This document shows, one piece after another, positions 1-10,722 of a stretch of DNA of 64,000 nucleotides (its first letter is position 1; each line of letters opens with the position of its first letter). The notes under the pieces were generated by a model. The model was not told the DNA's origin. It saw only the letters and a list, made by a program, of their open reading frames with translations, and did not search any database. The DNA is from Buxus sempervirens (Eukaryota > Streptophyta > Magnoliopsida > Buxales > Buxaceae), in the NCBI GenBank assembly GCA_947561395.2, contig OX387182.1:45377949-45441948 (forward strand), given 5' to 3'. Made by a program: the position numbers and the translations under genes.

Positions 1-365
1 CACACACATCAAGCTTCTCAGTCAATTATGAAAAGAGAAGTATCTAAACGGTCAGTAATAAACCATTACAAGAAAGCATAGCATCAAATAACTGGCAACA
101 ATTTACTAACTTCTGGTTATCTATTTGCACCTTTAAGCAAACTTCTAATCTAAGCCAGAAAAACTGCACTAATACATATATTAGTGAACACCACCGTGTA
201 AGCCATAAAATGAAAAGGAAACCCAGAAACATGACAAAATCTATACCACGTTCAATAAATAATTGAGGAAAACAGAACTGATTTCACATCAGTCGAAGGG
301 GTATGTGGAAGAGAGAAATCATCAAATCAAACACCAAATTGAAAGGAAAAAAAGAAGAGGGATAC
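1..365 (-). other. Probable intron next to the bS20 exon
   Basis: No coding region is visible. Read on the minus strand, this stretch follows a GT donor at 364-365 and is T-rich like a plant intron. The next bS20 exon is not present before the window edge. Confidence 0.35.
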
Positions 366-552
366 CTTCTTCATGCGGGTTCTAACTTCAGATTTCCGGG
401 CTTTGTTGTAGCAGCTCCTTTTCTTGCCAAGCTCTCTTTGCAGCTGAATCGGCCTTTTTATTTGGAGCCACTTCGCAAACAACAGAACGCCGGTGTATGG
501 GCCTCTCGATTGCTCTCCTTGGTAAACTCCCTGCAAGAGGCGAATCCCACAT
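366..552 (-). pseudogene. RPS20: Exon fragment of nuclear-encoded plastid ribosomal protein bS20
   Basis: Plastid bS20 is a small-subunit ribosomal protein encoded in the nucleus and imported with a transit peptide. Read on the minus strand, one frame gives RRSVVCEVAP followed by KKADSAAKRA, which resembles the transit-peptide junction and mature N-terminus of plant bS20. A second frame continues with YNKARKSEVRTRMKK, a conserved bS20 segment, ending at a GT splice donor (364-365). The two halves are offset by what looks like a small deletion near 400-410, so the reading frame is broken. An Arg position reads Trp, consistent with a C-to-T change. No bS20 exon is seen on either side. It could be a decayed gene copy or a captured gene piece. 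The identification rests on recalled family motifs. Confidence 0.6.
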
Positions 553-1227
553 TTCAAAATCCCATAATCATATATACGCAAAGAGGGATTCTTGCTCTGA
601 ACCCAAATTGCAAGGGAAAAAGAGATAAGGAGAGAGAAAAAGCTGAGGTGTTCGCAGAGCTTTTTTTTTTTACCATTAATGAAGGCATTCCATGATAGAT
701 TTGCAGAGAAACTGAGAGACCTAAAAGTGGCAGATTTCGACCGAGTACAAGAAGAAATGGAGATGGCAATCGATTTCCTCTGTCGCTAATGGTGCTACGA
801 ATGTTCTTTTGTAAGAAGAACGAAAGGGGTTTAGGTTGAGGAGGAGGAGGAAGAGGAACGAAAGGGGAAGAAGATTGGTTGAAGGGGTTTAGGTTGAAGA
901 GGAAGAAGAAACGAGAGGGGTTTTGAAATTGAAAAAGGGGTTTTGAAATTTTTTGAGTTGGGCGCAATTTTTTTAATCGAATGAAACAAAATTCGACGAA
1001 CAACGCTAACGACGGAACGTCGTCGTTAGTTTTCATCGTTCGCCGTTTCCGTCAGCGTTATTTCGATTTTTAAACCATTAGGACGCGTGTCACGTCCACA
1101 AAATCTGTTATACGAATGGTAATACAATCGGTGATAGAAGATGCGGGTCGAATGTAATTGTTAAAAAAGTTTCGGCAATATAGGACTTTTAGGGCTAAGT
1201 ACAAATCGGTCCTGGTAATATAAGAGT
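553..1227. other. Intergenic sequence, no gene seen
   Basis: No supported coding region. A purine-rich stretch (GAGGA/GAAGA runs) lies at 836-925. A perfect 8-bp inverted repeat (CTAACGAC at 1006-1013, GTCGTTAG at 1022-1029) can form a hairpin. The open frames here are low-complexity. Confidence 0.4.
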
Positions 1228-1978
1228 CCATCTATTAGTTGATAATGACAAGGATTCTTCTCTCCCTTTGAAACCTTTGAACCTTATCTTGCAAATCAGT
1301 ATTTTGAAGATAATCCTCTTTAACTTCTTTAATCCATGTTGGTATCAAGTTTGAAATGGCTAAGATTTCTCCATGATTTTCGAGCCTCTCCTAGAAAGTG
1401 CATCAGCCACCTTATTTTCCATGCTACTTTTATATTCTACAGAGAAATTATACCCCATCAATTTGGATAGCCATCTTTGCTGTGCTGGTGTGTGGTGTGC
1501 CCACCCGTTGTTCTTGTTCAAGCAGATATTTGAGACTTAGCTGTTCTGTCTTCACTACAAAACTTCTTCCAACAATATAGGGTCTCCACTTTTGAACTGC
1601 TGTCACCAAAGCTAAAAACTCCTTTTCATACGTGGACAGTACGAGAGATTTCCCATTTAATGCTTGACTGAAAAATGCAAGAGGTCTTCCATGTTGCATT
1701 AAAGCTGCTCCTATTCCTTCACAGGATGCATCACACTCTATGGTAAATGGTTGGGAAAAATCTGGCAAGGCTAAGGTCGGGGGTGATGCTATGGCTTCCT
1801 TAGGCCTTTGAAATGCTTCACTGCTTTCCTTGTTCCATACGAAGGCAATTTTTTTTAGTAATGAAGTTAATGGTCTAGCTATTTTCCCATAATTCCTTAT
1901 GAATTTTCTGTAATATCCCTTCAGTCCTAGCAATCCACATAAGGCTTTTACTGTAGTTGGTTCAGGCCAATTAAGCAT
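1228..1978 (-). pseudogene. RT connection and RNase H domain of the chromovirus-like pol
   Basis: The minus strand is open over 1448-1978 and encodes LNWPEPTTVKALCGLLGL, the usual segment after the RT palm, then FVWNKESSEAF and the RNase H core (FTIECDASCEGIGAALMQ, then YEKEFLALV). In a working element this domain degrades the RNA strand of the RNA/DNA hybrid. After 1448 the frame is lost. A related connection segment (KVQRFQRERRILV) can be followed to about 1230, where similarity ends. No integrase follows. Confidence 0.8.
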
Positions 1979-2700
1979 TCAAGAAACCTTATTCGGATCA
2001 GCTGCCACTCCATGACATGAGATCACATGGCCTAAATATTCGATTTGCTCACATGCAAATCAACAATTAAACATCTTTGAAAACAATTTGTGATCTCTTA
2101 ACACCTTCAAGGTTATCTTTAATGCCCCAAATCGTCTTCCCATGAACAGCTGTATATAAGAATACCATCAAAGAAAACTAAACTAAAATTGCACAAATAA
2201 GGACGGAATACCTCATTCATGAGCCCTTGAAATGTAGAAGGAGCGTTGGTAAGGCCAAATGGCATTACTAGGAATTCGTAGTGGCCCTTTTTGGGCACAT
2301 CTTCATGACAAACACAAATCTGATGTGGTATCCTGAACGTAGATCAAGCTTTGAAAAAATTTCAACTCTATTTTGTTCGTCCAATAATTAGTCTACAACT
2401 GGGATTGGGAATTTGTCTTTGATTGTTGATTGATTGAGTGCACGGTAATCTACACACATTCTCCAACTACCATCATGCTTTTGTACCAATAAAACTGGAG
2501 AAGAATAAGGGTTTTGACTGGGTCTTATAATCCCTGTTAGCAACATTTCACGTACTCTCTTCTCAATTTCTGTTATCTCTGGCAGTGAGGATATCTATAG
2601 GGCCTTACACACTCACCAGCGAAGTTCCTCCCATCAATGGAATTTTGTGGCCTTGAGAACGACTTGGAGGAAGCCCACATGGATCCTTAAAAACATCTTC
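1979..2700 (-). pseudogene. Reverse transcriptase remnant of the chromovirus-like element
   Basis: Fragments in several minus-strand frames match RT blocks: [18 protein letters not shown] near 2440-2480, then [20 protein letters not shown] near 2215-2280. The catalytic YxDD box is recognisable at 2164-2175 but reads FFDG, so the second catalytic Asp has become Gly. Several frameshifts and stops separate the blocks. The product cannot be functional. Confidence 0.75.
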
Positions 2701-2775
2701 AAATTCAGATAAAAGCTCCTTCAAACATGGATCAATTGTGGGACCTGGTAGAGTTTTAGTTGCACTGCATAATTG

Positions 2776-3340
2776 CATTAAAAATAATTGAACCCCCTCC
2801 CATTCAATTTCAGCAACTGTTTATTTTCAAATATCACCAACGAATTTCTCTCCTTTTCCCCATGAAACATGTGGGTACTTCCACTTAATTGAAATTCCAG
2901 TTTGAGTTCGGAAAAGTCCCACGTGATTGGCCCCAATGTACACAACCAATGAGCTCCAAGAACCGCATCACATCCTCCCACCACCAGAAGGAAAAAAATC
3001 TGACACCTTCCACCTTCCCTTCACTCGAGATCTTTTCACCGATAGCCACCATGACTTCAAAATTTCCTTCTTTAGTTATTTTCAAACCAGTTTTCTTGGC
3101 CAATACAGGGTGAAGAAAATTGAGTGCTCCCAGAATCAATAAGAACCATTAGGGATTTGGAGTGGATCATACCTGTGATTCTCATCGTTTGTGGTGACAC
3201 CACACCCGTCATTGCATGTAAAGATATTTCGGGTGTAATATCCGTTTCACCCACCTTAGCTGTATTCTCTACAGCTACCATCTCTTCTTCTTCTCCTTCA
3301 TCGCCGCCCGAACCTTCCATTAACATAATTTTTTTAACCT
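2776..3340 (-). pseudogene. Retroviral-type aspartic protease remnant
   Basis: The minus strand encodes TPEISLHAMTGV followed by MVLIDSGSTQ. The DSG triad of an aspartic protease lies at 3129-3137. Further on, LGAHWLCTLGPITWDF resembles the conserved end of gypsy protease domains. The domain is split over two or three frames. It sits between the gag zinc knuckle (about 3340-3400) and RT, the normal gag-PR-RT order of Ty3/gypsy elements. Confidence 0.75.
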
Positions 3341-4219
3341 TACATCAGTGTCCAGGAGAGAATTTTTCATCACAATAAAAGCATAATCCCTTCTCCTTTC
3401 GCTCCTCCACTTCTGTGGGAGTTACCCTTTTTATAAGAATAAGTGACGCCTTTGAATATGAAGGTCCTGTTGAAGAAAAGACATTTCTAATTGACTCCAA
3501 ACATTGCTAACGCCGGCTTGATAGAGTTCTTTCTTCTTGTAGCCTTGCAAGGCCGATTGCAGCCATTAAAGAAGGGGGCTTAAGCATTTGAACCATCTAC
3601 CTAATCGCCTCGTTGAGACCTGCAATAAAACAACTCACCATTGCTGCATCGCTGAAACCTTTTGTCCTGTTAGCCAAGACTTTGAAGCGAGATTGATAAT
3701 CTTCTACACCCGTTGTTTGTCATAGTTTGGTTAGCATAGCAGTGGGATCTTCGAAATTGGTTGGTCCGAATCTCACTTCTAAGGCTTTTGCCCTGTATTT
3801 GCATTGGACTTCTCCATCCACATGAACCACTGTAATGCCTTTCCTTCAAGATGGAAAGAGGCAATTGCCAATTTCTGGTGGTTAGGAGTTTGATGAAAGC
3901 TAAAAAATTTCTCTGCCTTGTAAATGCACCTAGAAGGATCATCCCAATTAAAATGAGGAAAGTCTAAACGTGCAGTTCTGACTTCAAGTCCTCGGCCATA
4001 ATCATTGATATAATTTTCTCCCCTGCTATTAGTCGATCTTCTTGTGAACTTTCACCCCGATGTTGACTCAGAGAATTAAGTCTCTCTAGGACTACCTGTA
4101 ACATTTCTCTATGTGCTTTAGACTCCTAAAGTCCATTAAGTAGCCTCGTGTTCTTCAGAAGTCTCTTTCAATTGTCCAACAATTTCACTCAAATTAGCCA
4201 TCCTCGTTCCATCTGCCAT
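3341..4219 (-). pseudogene. gag remnant of the chromovirus-like element
   Basis: The probable start is ATG at 4219 (MADGTRMANLSEIV), about 15 bases after the PBS. The capsid motif RLDFPHFNWDDPSRC and then ASFHLEGKALQWFMWM lie near 3800-3970 in one frame. A partial zinc knuckle (CFYCDEKFSPGH) lies near 3350-3390. Many frameshifts and stops break it. Gag would form the virus-like particle. Confidence 0.7.
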
Positions 4220-4230
4220 GACAGGACAGC

Positions 4231-4245
4231 CGGCTCCGATACCAA
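4231..4245 (-). other. Primer-binding site
   Basis: On the minus strand TTGGTATCGGAGCC follows the LTR end by a few bases. It closely matches the initiator Met tRNA PBS (TGGTATCAGAGC) used by many plant LTR elements, with one difference. Its position fixes the minus orientation and the LTR boundary. Confidence 0.75.
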
Positions 4246-4248
4246 ACT

Positions 4249-4972
4249 TGTTATGTGACTTGTGCTTAGTTTTAGTAATTTTGGCTATCTTCGAGGGTAG
4301 CCTTCCTCCACCAAGATAATTTGAGATAAAACATCCAAAGAGATTCTATTCATGTCTGAAACATATTTAAATACAAAGAGTTCTACAGTTACACAACTAC
4401 CTATTGAGATCAAATTCAAATACTACAGTTACATAACTAATCCATGCTATGTAATAATAATTGAAGAAAATAAAGAAACTGTATCTCTAAGTTGATGCCA
4501 CGCAAGTGCTTGCAAATATGTATCAGAAAAGCTTTGTGTCATCTACATCGATAGAAAAAACTTCAAGCCGATGATTCTTTGCTCATGCGGGAGAATCCTC
4601 AAATGTCACTCGCGCAAGAAGAAAAATCAGGCGGATGGAGATACAACACTCAAAATCTGCTCGCAGGAGAGAACTTTTCCTTTCATAGTAGTGGGTTATA
4701 TCTCTTTTCAAGCAACAGAGAGAACCCTCAAATGTTGGTTGCGCAGGAGAGGAACAAGTGGACGAGTTTATAGTTTGCACATGGCAAGAGGTCAAAAGGA
4801 AAAAAAAAACGAAAGAAGAAAACTACCGCGACGCTTATAGAAGAAAAGACAACGTTGATAACCCTTACTAGGGTGCTTATAAATGAAACACGCCGTTAAA
4901 GTGTGAAGAAGTTGAGACAACGGATGATGAGTAGTTAGAAATCCTTGTTGTTATCTCAGTTTCACTGTCACA
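4249..4972 (-). repeat. 5' LTR of the chromovirus-like element
   Basis: On the minus strand it begins TGTGACAGTG and ends GTCACATAACA just before the PBS, giving 724 bp with TG...CA ends. No second copy is in the window, so the 5-bp target duplication cannot be confirmed. Short open frames inside it are not supported as genes. Confidence 0.7.
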
Positions 4973-5325
4973 TTATATTTACATGATACAACCTCTTAAA
5001 TAATACAAGATGTTCCAGAGAAGTTTCTGGAATGAGACTTTACAAAGAGAGACATTATAGACCAGGTATGCAAATCTCTCATGAGACCCATAAATCTCTC
5101 ACAGATTCCTAAATCAAAGGGAATGGTATCTTCTATGTTATAGCATTGGTTTCCTCTTTTGTGATTGGTTTGAAATCTTCAATCACCATATGAGAATCCT
5201 GTAAATCCTGAGTTTCCTTTTTCACAAACTCCATATCTTGAGCCTTATCACTGGACCGATCCATATCTTGAGCCTTACCACTTGAACCGTCAGAACATTT
5301 TGAGATGGTCTCTTTTCCCTTAATA
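4973..5325 (-). repeat. Copia 3' LTR fragment
   Basis: It follows the copia polypurine tract on the minus strand, starting TATTAAGGG where TG would be expected, and ends at the chromovirus-like LTR edge at 4972. The minus-strand ORF over 5133-5381 runs from the pol tail into this LTR. The direct repeat around TCCATATCTTGAGCCTTA (near 5231 and 5262) is a small internal duplication. Confidence 0.55.
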
Positions 5326-5392
5326 CTCCCCCTCAAACTAGACTTTGAACAAAGGCCCAGTTTGGAACAAAAAGACTGCAAAGGAAGATGAG
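5326..5392 (-). pseudogene. Copia pol C-terminal tail and polypurine tract
   Basis: The minus strand encodes LQSFCSKLGLCSKSSLRG, the usual last residues of plant copia polyproteins. It overlaps the polypurine tract (TTGAGGGGGAG, 5326-5336), which primes plus-strand DNA synthesis. It continues directly from the RNase H fragment at 7766-8139 once LTR C copy 1 and one target-duplication copy are removed. A one-base loss in the preceding segment puts the two parts in different frames. Confidence 0.75.
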
Positions 5393-5637
5393 TGTAAAAC
5401 CCCGAATTTTCCTTAAATAATAAAATAAATTAATAAATAATATCTTTGAGAATTTTAATTGATGGAAATATTTTGTTAATGTAGGGGATGATATAATTAG
5501 TGGAGATCCAGAGTTGGACGCTGATCTGACCGTCCGATCATGAAATATCGAGGTATGATTCATATTTTAAGTTGATGTGTTTTGATTGGGTAGTGTGTAT
5601 AGGAAAGTGTGTAAGTGAGCTACGTGAGATCAAGGGA

Positions 5638-5646
5638 TATAAATAA
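5638..5646 (+). promoter_or_regulatory. TATA box of LTR C copy 1
   Basis: TATAAATAA lies about 245 bases inside the LTR and about 210 bases before the conserved splice donor, a plausible spacing for an LTR promoter. Confidence 0.6.
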
Positions 5647-5854
5647 TAGATTAATACCCTAATCATATACGTTTGGTATTCTCACTTGTATTCGACAGCC
5701 GCAAGTGACAAGCCGTGAACGCCTGGAAGAGAAGAAGAAGAAGGAGGAGGAGGAAGAGAGGACTTGGTCTTGTGCTCTTCATCGTCCAGAGTATTGCTGG
5801 GTGATAGAGTTCGTAGTTGTTTAGAGAAGAGAAGGAGAAGCAACCATAGGCAGA

Positions 5855-7306
5855 GGTAGGTGACACCGTTTGAACGATTGTTTTTTATTTACGTTCGTTT
5901 AATCTCTAAAGCATGTTTTTATATGATATATTGATGTATTTAGTTTGATAACAATGTTATATGTATGTTAGAATGATATTGGACGAGAAAAATCACGTTT
6001 TGAAACTGTTTCTGTTCGTTTTTGGGGGACCTCCGACCTCGACTGTGCTCGACGATCCTTGGCGCTATTCGGCGCTAGTTAAAAATTTGAGACCGCCGAA
6101 GATTGCGTGAAGACTTATCGTCGGCGATCTACTTTGCACTACTGCTGACCTTAGACCGCCGGGGCGATCCTAGGCGCTCTGTGCAGAAATTCCAGATTTT
6201 CGTACTTTTGAACCTGATTCAATTCCAAACTATTTTTAGTAAATTTTAATGATTAATTAAGATGTTTTAAGACCAAAATAAATTATCTAATTCTCTGTTT
6301 TACAGAAAAATAAATTAGGAAGATATTTAGGACATTAGTTGCAAAACTTTGAAAGTAATTGAGAAATCTAGTCTTTGGAAAACTTGACTACTATTTGATT
6401 ATCAGAACAACTTTAAATGACACTATAAACCAGAAAATTACATAAAGAGAATTCAGAACTCAGATAACCCGAATATTGAAGTAATTGACAGATTTAACCT
6501 TTATATGCTACTAGGCACCAACCCTTATAGAAATATTATATTTTAGGGAATTTTGAAGTCTAGTGGGCATAGCTGGTTATAGATCCATAGTTGTGGCTAG
6601 ATAGCTAAGAGATATTTCAGTTGGGTTGAGTTTCTCCCTTGTGCCAACGCGCTTCCTTTGCAAGTTAGTTTTTCTGGGAAGGTCCTATGTCTGGAGGGAC
6701 ACCCCGGTGAGCCGCTGGTGATTCCCTGTATATGTGGATAAGCGATCATCTCCATGTATTGATTCTGGTGCTGCATGCTGGTGGTACATGCCAACTCTGA
6801 TGGGTATGTGTGCAATAAGTCAGTAACTACGGCTTTTGTCTAAGCTGTGCTGCATGGGACTTGAGTATCATTAGTAGCATTGCTCCTAAGCAGCATGGTG
6901 GTATAACGATTGGTTGAGAGTCATCTCAAAAGGTTTATCTATCTTTATGAGTCCTACAATGACACTAAAATCACAAACACTTGTTATTACTATTATATAC
7001 ATGCTGGAAGCATGTGATTGAGATATTAGTCAGATGTGACTGTTTAGTGAATCCTAGTAACGTATGGATTTTGTTATTGATTTTGATATTGGATTCCTAT
7101 AATATATAACATGCTGAAATTCATCTTTAGATTGTTTATTATACTGTTTTGTATTCATGACTGATACAGATGATTATACGAGCCTGCTTAGTCGATATTG
7201 CTTAATCGTGCATGAACTTTTATTTTTCTTATATGAACTGTTCAAACATGCATGTGTTCCCTACTGGGATATTCATAACTCACCCTACTTTTATTTCATT
7301 TTTTAG
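5855..7306 (+). other. Putative LTR C intron
   Basis: The donor (GAG/GTAGGTGACACC, GT at 5856-5857) and acceptor (ATTTTTTAG, ending 7306) are conserved in LTR C copy 2. The donor is also conserved in copy 3. About 30-45 bases before the acceptor is a CTACTGGGAT block that may hold the branch point. The intron contains GC-rich self-complementary stretches near 6030-6180 and a block near 6556-6910 conserved with copy 2. Confidence 0.5.
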
Positions 7307-7398
7307 CTGATACGCGAGAGAGGGATCCTAGTATTGATTTCCAGGGAGAGATAGTTGATTATTCTCCGGAGGAGTACTATTATCCGGATATTGTTTGA
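7307..7398 (+). other. Putative final coding exon of LTR C, copy 1
   Basis: Directly after the acceptor, a frame of 30 codons runs from ADTRER through DFQGEI and YYYPDIV to TGA. The matching exon in copy 2 (23163-23251) keeps the frame with one codon removed and the same stop position. Most substitutions are at third codon positions. Joined to exon 1, the frame has an upstream stop and no visible ATG, so this is not a confirmed protein. Its function is unknown. Confidence 0.4.
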
Positions 7399-7765
7399 GG
7401 TTGTGGATTGTCATAAAATTAGTTATTTTTTATCAGATTATTATTAATTTTAGTTTGATGTACTAGAGAGATGAGAGATTAGTGACCTTTTATTTTACCA
7501 GACTTTGATATTAATGTTGATGGTTAACTATATGGGTTCTTGAGGATTTTAGACTACACTTCCGCATATACTTGTTCCGCACTCTGATAGTTACTTAATT
7601 GAATGGATTCTTATTTCTTTAGTCTGGTATATTTCTTGATGATGTATTTGATATGGGCCAGTAACACCTCGGATTTGGTTGTTGAACTGAATTCGGGTTG
7701 TTACAGTAGCGAACCGGGTTCAGGTTGGGTGCCGGTTTGCATTGACCCGGGTTTGGGGCGTTACA

Positions 7766-8139
7766 ACGAGAAAGGGGCTTTGTAAAAGATCAGAAAGTTG
7801 AGAATTAGAAGATACAAATCGAGTAGTAAGTAAACCCAAGGATACACGCTCTCTCACATAGTGATAATCAATTTCAATATGTTTAGTGTGTGCATGAAAG
7901 ACATGATTTACTGTCATATATAATGCACTAAGATTGTCACAAAGAAAAGTAGGAGGATGAAGCAAAGGAATGTGAAGGTCATGAAGAAGAAAAGAAAGCC
8001 AAGTTAATTCTGCTATAGTGGAAGCTAGAGCTCGATACTCAACTTCAGCACTAGAACGAGCAACGGTTGGTTGTTTTTTTGCACTCCAAGAGATACAATT
8101 ACTACCCAAAAAGGTGCAATACCTGGTAGTAGACCGTCA
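7766..8139 (-). pseudogene. Copia RNase H domain fragment
   Basis: The minus strand encodes YCTFLGSNCISWSAKKQ, then VARSSAEVEYRALA and HTKHIEIDYHYVRE, the classic RNase H of plant Ty1/copia polyproteins. Removing LTR D joins it to the RT fragment at 10723. The junction then reads through the conserved ADWAGC...RRSTTGYC block, with W and R codons turned into TGA stops. A one-base loss near 7780 shifts the frame before the C-terminal tail. Confidence 0.85.
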
Positions 8140-10722
8140 TGTGAAACCCTAGATTCCTAGACAATTGGCAACACTAAACAGTATGATTTATTGTGTAGGT
8201 GAAGCTGGAGAAATCCAGATCTGGAGCCAGCCAAGTGGCTAAGTCCAGGCTCATCAGTAACATATGAAGGTAGGCATTCCCTCATTTGAGCAATTCCTAA
8301 ATTATTAGATAAATTTTTATGTGTTGGAAGAATGGCTAAGTGGTACGTTGTTGTGTGTAATAGGAGGAATGGAAAAGTGGAAGATATTGGTGTTTCATAT
8401 GGAGAAGGGCAAACTGGACATTTTGCCTAAATCCATTTGGAGGAGAAATGGGGTTAAGTGTTAAATAAGAGGAGAGTTTTGCCAATATGTATGAAACAAA
8501 ACCCCACCCTTTTCTCCTCTTCTCCTACCATTCTTCTTCTTCTTCTTCTCCTCATTCTCTCCCCCTCATCACATTCCCTTCCTCTTTTAAGTCCATTTGA
8601 AGAGGCTCTTGCAAGAGGAGGAAGGAGGCTCAGATTTTCGTTTGGAGGAACTTGGGGAGGTTGTGGAAAGGTCTTCAAGAAGCACAAAAAGGTGCTATTT
8701 GTGGGTTGGTTTGTGAGCAAGAAGACTTGCTTGGTTGCTTAGAAGAGGTAAGCAACACCACCCTAACCTAGCTTTCTTGTTTTCCCCATTTTCGTATGGA
8801 ATGTGAATATATTGGGGTTTGAGTGCGACATTGATTATTTTTGCAAATAGAAGAGGGATTTATTGGGGGGTTTGGTAGAAAATAGGTAGCCACACATGCT
8901 AGAGACAATTTAGAGACCAAAAACCTTAGAAAATAGTGAGATTTGAAAAACCTTAGAAAGTTGAAAAAATCGGATTTTTCGCAATCTGTGAAATTTCCAG
9001 GGCGGCCAAACCATCGCTCGAGCGCGATATCGAGTGCCCATATAGCATTTTAATTATAGGCGAAGCCACTCGAGCGCAAATGCGAGCACCCCGCTTGTAC
9101 TTTTTTAGAAACTCAGAACCCAAGAGTTGTCAAAATTGGGTTAGCTAGGCTCCTGAAGCAGCGCTCGAGCATGCCTTCAAGCGCCCTGGGCAGATTTTAG
9201 GAAATTTTGGATTTTAACCCAAATCAAACTATGGATTGTTTTTATTTGAATCAAACCAATGTACAAGAAGGATTTAGGTGTCTAGGAAGTGTACACACTG
9301 GAATTATCCTAAAATTCCAAATAACAAAGATTTGGGGTACATTTTACTGAAGTAGGTTTTATAGAGAGTTTATGTTCCACATTCTTATAGAAGTGGGATA
9401 ATTTGATTCTAGCACTTGGAACACCTTTCAAATGATCATTGGAAATAAGAAACCAAAGCCTAATTAAGGTTGTTTATGTTTCCAATGAGTTGGGGCTTAG
9501 GTTGCCCAAGTAAGCTATAAATTGCAAGGTTTACGGTTGTAAATATATTTGTTGTTATTGATTATCCTTGTAAGCATGCAATTTATTTAGGGAATTGGCC
9601 CATTTGTTTAGCATGCCATATATTGTTAGCATGATATGAAAAGGGTAGTGGCCTGTTATAGATGTACTATATGGAGGGCAGTGGCCCAGGATTCCATGAG
9701 AAATGAAAGAGGGCTTGGCCCAAGATTGACTTGGGTAAGGCCACAGGCTACCCTTGAGAATTTTACACGCATGGGTCCATGTTATACTTGACGTGAAATT
9801 GATGAAACGAACATTCACATAATGAACCCTTAAGTTATGGATCTATAAACTTAAATCGGAGCGTTTGTATATAAATGCCATGACCAAGTGCTATTGTTCT
9901 TGTTACTATATTGTTTATATCATTCCGGCACCAGCAACATCGATGGCCGATGCCCATTTGTTACGGGGAATCGGCACTGGATGCCTATACGTCAAGGGTA
10001 ATAGGCTTATGGATGCCCACGTCAAGGGTAATCGGTGTGGATGCCTAGCCACCATGTGGAATCGGTGAAGCTAGATGGGGTCATGTGCAATATATACTAA
10101 ACAACCTAATTAACAAGTGATAAGAATACATAAATGTTTACTTACTAAATGGTTGACTTGTACACATTTGCACAGAATTCCACTACTAGTCTTGCACCAA
10201 TTTGTTGATGTTTTAATTATTATTTTCAACTACCCGCTTGTCATGGTTTCATCGATTGATAGTGGCATAAATTGCATTTTCATTGAGCATGCATGTGTTG
10301 CTTACTGAGACATTCGTCTCACCAGTTGTTTTATCATCTTATTTTCAGAGCCGTCGATGTCCGGTGTGAAGGACTAGACTGGGGACAAAGGAAAGGACAA
10401 GGCACCTGGGTATAGAAAGGAAGACTTCTATAGACCTACTTAGGACTTTATTTCTGTTATACCTTTTTGTTGTACACCTTTTTGGATTGTAAATCTTCTA
10501 ACTGAGAGGAGTGATTAGTTACCCACTATTTTGTAATAGCCAAGTAGTTTTTCTTTTATACAAATATACTTTGATATGCACATGAATCAATTTTTCTTTC
10601 ACTTCACTCGTATTAGGAAAAATTTTAAATTATCCGCATTTTATTAGGTCGAAAGACAATCCCGTGACGACCAAGGACAGGGGGATGCCTTGGAGAGGCA
10701 TACCTAGTTCAGGTTCGTTACA
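8140..10722 (+). mobile_element. LTR D, solo LTR (2583 bp) inside the copia element
   Basis: It begins TGTGAAACCCTAG and ends TTCGTTACA, flanked by a perfect 5-bp duplication CGTCA (8135-8139 and 10723-10727). Removing it restores the copia frame. It has a donor (GAG/GTAAGCAACACC, GT at 8748-8749) and an acceptor (ATTTTCAG ending 10348). The block GTGTTGCTTACTGAGAC before the acceptor is shared with LTR C. A 94-residue plus-strand ORF (8458-8742) lies in the presumed first exon; I do not treat it as a gene. CTCGAG-centred palindromes lie at 9014-9170. Three imperfect roughly 33-bp repeats lie near 9970-10070. Confidence 0.8.

Larger units (their letters stand above)
1228..4972 (-). mobile_element. 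Truncated Ty3/gypsy element, chromovirus-like
   Basis: On the minus strand the order is LTR (4972-4249), PBS, gag, protease, RT and RNase H, then the element stops in the RNase H to integrase connection near 1228. Integrase and the 3' LTR are missing. The PBS, which resembles the 3' end of initiator Met tRNA, and the gag motif LDFPHFNWDDPS point to a chromovirus such as Tekay or a relative. All ORFs are broken. The right LTR edge abuts a copia LTR fragment, so this element probably inserted into or replaced part of it. The left junction is not marked by any target duplication I can see. Confidence 0.8.
5393..7765 (+). mobile_element. LTR C copy 1, solo LTR (2373 bp)
   Basis: It begins TGTAAAACCCCG and ends GGGGCGTTACA. 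The flanks ATGAG (5388-5392) and ACGAG (7766-7770) form a 5-bp target duplication with one mismatch. It splits the copia RNase H from its C-terminal tail. The same sequence occurs inverted at 22787-25153 and, truncated, at 35818-37128. It has a TATA box, a splice donor, a long intron and a short final exon. I see no gag or pol domain, so solo LTR is the simplest reading. A small non-autonomous element is an alternative. Confidence 0.8.

Noticed and set aside
303..695. 130-residue plus-strand ORF
   Set aside because: It is the opposite strand of the bS20 fragment, has no recognisable domain and no splice or promoter support.
554..1036. 160-residue minus-strand ORF upstream of the bS20 fragment as a transit peptide
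   Set aside because: It is not in a frame that joins the bS20 exon. Its Pro/Ser/Phe-rich composition comes from GA-rich DNA on the other strand.
8458..8742. 94-residue ORF with a signal-peptide-like Leu-rich N-terminus in LTR D
   Set aside because: The Leu stretch comes from CTT/CTC repeats, no second copy is available to test conservation, and a stop precedes the predicted splice donor.
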